Below, piece after piece: positions 14,201-14,324 of a stretch of 14,324 nt of DNA. Made by a program: the position numbers and the translations under genes. Within the stretch, counting starts at the first letter, position 1; each line of letters opens with the position of its first letter. The notes under the pieces are model-generated. The model had not been told where the DNA came from, did not search any database, and was given only the letters and a program-made list of their open reading frames with translations. This DNA comes from Flavipsychrobacter stenotrophus (lineage in GTDB: Bacteria; Bacteroidota; Bacteroidia; Chitinophagales; Chitinophagaceae), in contig CANCOG010000059.1 in NCBI GenBank assembly GCA_947379685.1, forward strand, positions 1 through 14,324, written 5' to 3'.

Positions 14201-14324
14201 AGCTGCAGGGACTTATACATTCTCCACAACTTCGACGGCAGGTAGTTGTACCTATACCGCTATGGAGTTTGTAGTAGTTGATCAGACACCTTCAGTAACC
14301 GTTACAGCATCACCGACTACAATA
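11268..14324 (+). CDS. Very long secreted Ser/Thr-rich protein with Ig-like repeats (3' truncated by window)
   Basis: The frame runs unbroken for 1019 codons from ATG 11268 to the last base; the stop lies outside. A Sec signal peptide (K2, hydrophobic 9-19, cleavage near N25-A26|Q27) starts it. Apparent modules are: a beta-rich domain (~30-243) with T-N-G-W (92-95); an Ig-like module (~244-337, with YQWQSSPTGTTW); Ig-like repeat 1 (~338-412); a Big_2-like module (~413-488, WSSSNTSIATVD at 441-452); Ig-like repeat 2 (~489-565); and Ig-like repeat 3, whose halves (~566-596 and ~789-841) flank a second copy of the beta-rich domain (~597-786, T-N-G-Y at 650-653). Two more Ig-like modules (~842-928, ~929-1008) follow. 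Thr and Ser dominate and Lys is rare. Such proteins in Bacteroidota are usually cell-surface or released adhesins exported by the type IX system through a C-terminal sorting domain. That end is not visible, so the T9SS role is inference. Confidence 0.88.
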   Translation, partial: MKTLLSKTLGVIILTLLCLTPRITNAQMTAAAYTYARSTGGSYSSISGSGTSITYNDVFGFGSDFDEGVASVPIGFTFYFCGTPYTSMVASTNGWVSLAGYSADPLLTNTSANIPGAGFLMCNWDDLIGTNTGYGSYYSTTGSSPNRVFTIEWASWNNYASTGNGKKSNFQIKLFEGTNVIQYCYGTPAGAITTASSSIGIANSTTDYKSIATLTATTASSSTFTTTLAGWSAANSILTWTPPCSAAPTAGTATSTVTFGCLPSYSSTLSLTGATTTNVAYQWQSSPTGTTWTDVSGATNSTYVASVSAAIQYRCNLRCIYSVSSANSTARSLTAPGPIVTVTPNVSSVCSGGSQTLTASGATSYTWSPSTNLSATVGASVSSTPTASRTYTVTGTTSGCTNTAVAVVNLSGGTPSTITGTASACPGASSTLSNSTTGGTWSSSNTSIATVDATTGVVTGIIGAGGTSATITYNTGCGSPATQTFNVLSAPTVSLNLPTASYCYGHAIPLVASGTATSYTWAPSTNLSATTGAVVTATPSASRTYTVTGIGASCNTTATSVITVSAATDTFNLSPIASPATTCSGGSSTLTPVPSAFAYSSVSAITYSLVTQTSPTTLTFPDTDEDTLSVNLPFTFNYYGTNYSSINVCTNGYISFVGASSNYSVVTLPDASAAPAMVALFWSDLDLAATTPNGTVTTSVEGTAPNRKFVIYYKGAYDFFGTINGYSGQIVLYETSNTIDLIVTSTTSNTHVCGIQNSAASVALCPAGRNNATYQVVTPEAWRFTSIPTLSYVWSPATFLSSAVATSPVASSVTSSTTYTVVGVNASNNCVSSNTVAVNVGTIVGTISASTGVCLGSSTTITFTGPGSGTGTYTINGASSTGFSFDASGHYTITVSPTTTAVYALTSVVTGSCSRTVTGQTATITVNGSYPTVGTNSPCSGGTLSLTSTSSAGTYSWTGPNGFTSTAQNPSISSVTTAAAGTYTFSTTSTAGSCTYTAMEFVVVDQTPSVTVTASPTTI
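12357..12452 (+). repeat. In-gene repeat, copy 1 (32 residues, Ig-like strand pair)
   Basis: This stretch encodes residues 364-395 of the long secreted protein, running from S-Y-T-W to Y-T-V-T-G. It aligns without gaps to residues 518-549. Shared residues include SYTW, PSTNLSAT, GA.V, TP.ASRTYTVTG. It is the second half of an Ig-like module. Confidence 0.85.
12819..12914 (+). repeat. In-gene repeat, copy 2 (32 residues, Ig-like strand pair)
   Basis: This stretch encodes residues 518-549 and matches 364-395 with no gap. The DNA has diverged at many third positions (for example, cgt aca tac versus cgg acg tat), so the duplication is old or the copies have been kept similar at protein level only. 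Confidence 0.85.

Overview
The window looks like chromosomal DNA of a Bacteroidota bacterium, probably near Chitinophagaceae/Sphingobacteriales. None of the nine gene starts has a convincing Shine-Dalgarno sequence. Several genes are instead preceded by the Bacteroidota -7 promoter element TAnnTTTG. The protein set (Bacteroidota-style M13 and M23 peptidases, an acyl-CoA-desaturase-like enzyme, and a very long Ser/Thr-rich secreted protein built from Ig-like modules) fits that assignment. The order within the phylum is inference.

Layout, left to right. The 3' end of an rfbA-type glucose-1-phosphate thymidylyltransferase (2-154, +) is followed after 4 nt by a small lipoprotein gene of unknown function (159-590, +). 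A bidirectional hairpin terminator (638-672) separates these from a convergent tryptophan 2,3-dioxygenase gene (720-1751, -). A 331-bp divergent intergenic region carries ten tandem heptamers and two -7 boxes. It leads into an M13 (neprilysin/PepO-like) lipoprotein metallopeptidase (2083-4131, +) with its own terminator. The next intergenic region holds the first copy of a ~92-bp triple-hairpin repeat, bracketed by imperfect 18-bp inverted arms. Then come an M23 (LytM-type) peptidase (4615-6375, +) and a Bcp-type peroxiredoxin (6379-6840, +) 3 nt apart, then a fatty acid desaturase with a TTG start (6942-8042, +) and its terminator. The second triple-hairpin copy lies at 8229-8321. scpA (8482-9282) and an accC-type biotin carboxylase gene (9376-10854) follow on the minus strand. 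A 413-bp divergent intergenic region precedes a very long secreted protein gene that starts at 11268 (+) and stays open to the end of the window (1019 codons seen).

Most of this is housekeeping or general metabolism: nucleotide-sugar supply, tryptophan catabolism, lipid synthesis and desaturation, peroxide defence, chromosome condensation and envelope peptidases. The genes do not form one pathway. The only likely operons are rfbA-lipoprotein and M23-bcp.

I do not see a defence system, CRISPR array, phage, insertion sequence or biosynthetic cluster. The signals most worth a second look are the dispersed triple-hairpin element, with MITE-like arms around one copy; the heptamer array; a perfect 9-bp-arm inverted repeat just upstream of scpA; and the architecture of the long secreted protein, in which a ~190-residue beta-rich domain appears to be inserted inside an Ig-like repeat.
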